Shown here: positions 14,223 to 14,244 of the stretch, one piece after another
Position numbering within the stretch: position 1 is the stretch's first letter
Layout of the letters: each line of letters opens with the position of its first letter
Source: Syntrophaceae bacterium UBA6112
Lineage (GTDB): Bacteria > Desulfobacterota > Syntrophia > Syntrophales > UBA5619
NCBI GenBank assembly: GCA_002423465.1
Contig: DIWG01000051.1
Location: 1 to 14,244 of the forward strand
Length of the DNA stretch: 14,244 nt
Direction: 5' to 3'
The notes under the pieces: model-generated
The model's input: the letters and a program-made list of their open reading frames with translations, nothing else
Told to the model about the DNA's origin: nothing
The model's database searches: none
Translations under genes and position numbers: made by a program

Positions 14223-14244
14223 GAGTCTGTCGGACTTAGGAAAT

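Overview
The window is a dense block of bacterial signal-transduction genes, all on the + strand. It reads like a member of the Desulfuromonadales/Geobacterales (Geobacter-like). That assignment is inferred from gene content: PocR-domain sensor kinases, an Rcp1-type response regulator next to a phytochrome-class kinase core, many PAS hybrid kinases, and chemoreceptors whose cytoplasmic length fits the 40-heptad class. No marker gene fixes the taxonomy. There are no RNA genes, complete mobile elements or CRISPR arrays.

Left part (1-6684), phosphorelay block. The window opens inside the 3' end of a hybrid histidine kinase (receiver plus Hpt). It is followed by a 40-codon relic of a receiver domain (854-976), clearly related to the first receiver of the kinase at 4366. 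Next come a cytoplasmic PocR-4xPAS histidine kinase with a TTG start (1007-3736), a small hairpin, a single-domain Rcp1-like response regulator (3787-4224), and a REC-PAS-PAS-kinase-REC hybrid (4366-6684) whose start is ambiguous because of a short direct repeat.

Middle part (6685-9535). A 310-base non-coding gap begins with a 25-base pure pyrimidine tract. It precedes a second PocR kinase, here a hybrid (PocR-PAS-PAS-kinase-REC).

Right part (9577-14222), chemosensory block. A methyl-accepting chemotaxis protein starts only 41 bases after the second PocR kinase and ends in a strong intrinsic terminator (11275-11317). A small secreted, very basic protein of unknown function follows, then CheW and a second MCP with a different periplasmic sensor but a collinear cytoplasmic domain.

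How they may work together (inference). The PocR kinases probably sense small soluble ligands in the cytoplasm. Phosphoryl groups can move among the kinases, the Hpt domain, the stand-alone receiver and the fused receivers. The two MCPs sense the periplasm and couple through CheW to a CheA that is not in this window. No DNA-binding, GGDEF/EAL or other output domain is encoded here, so the outputs must lie elsewhere.
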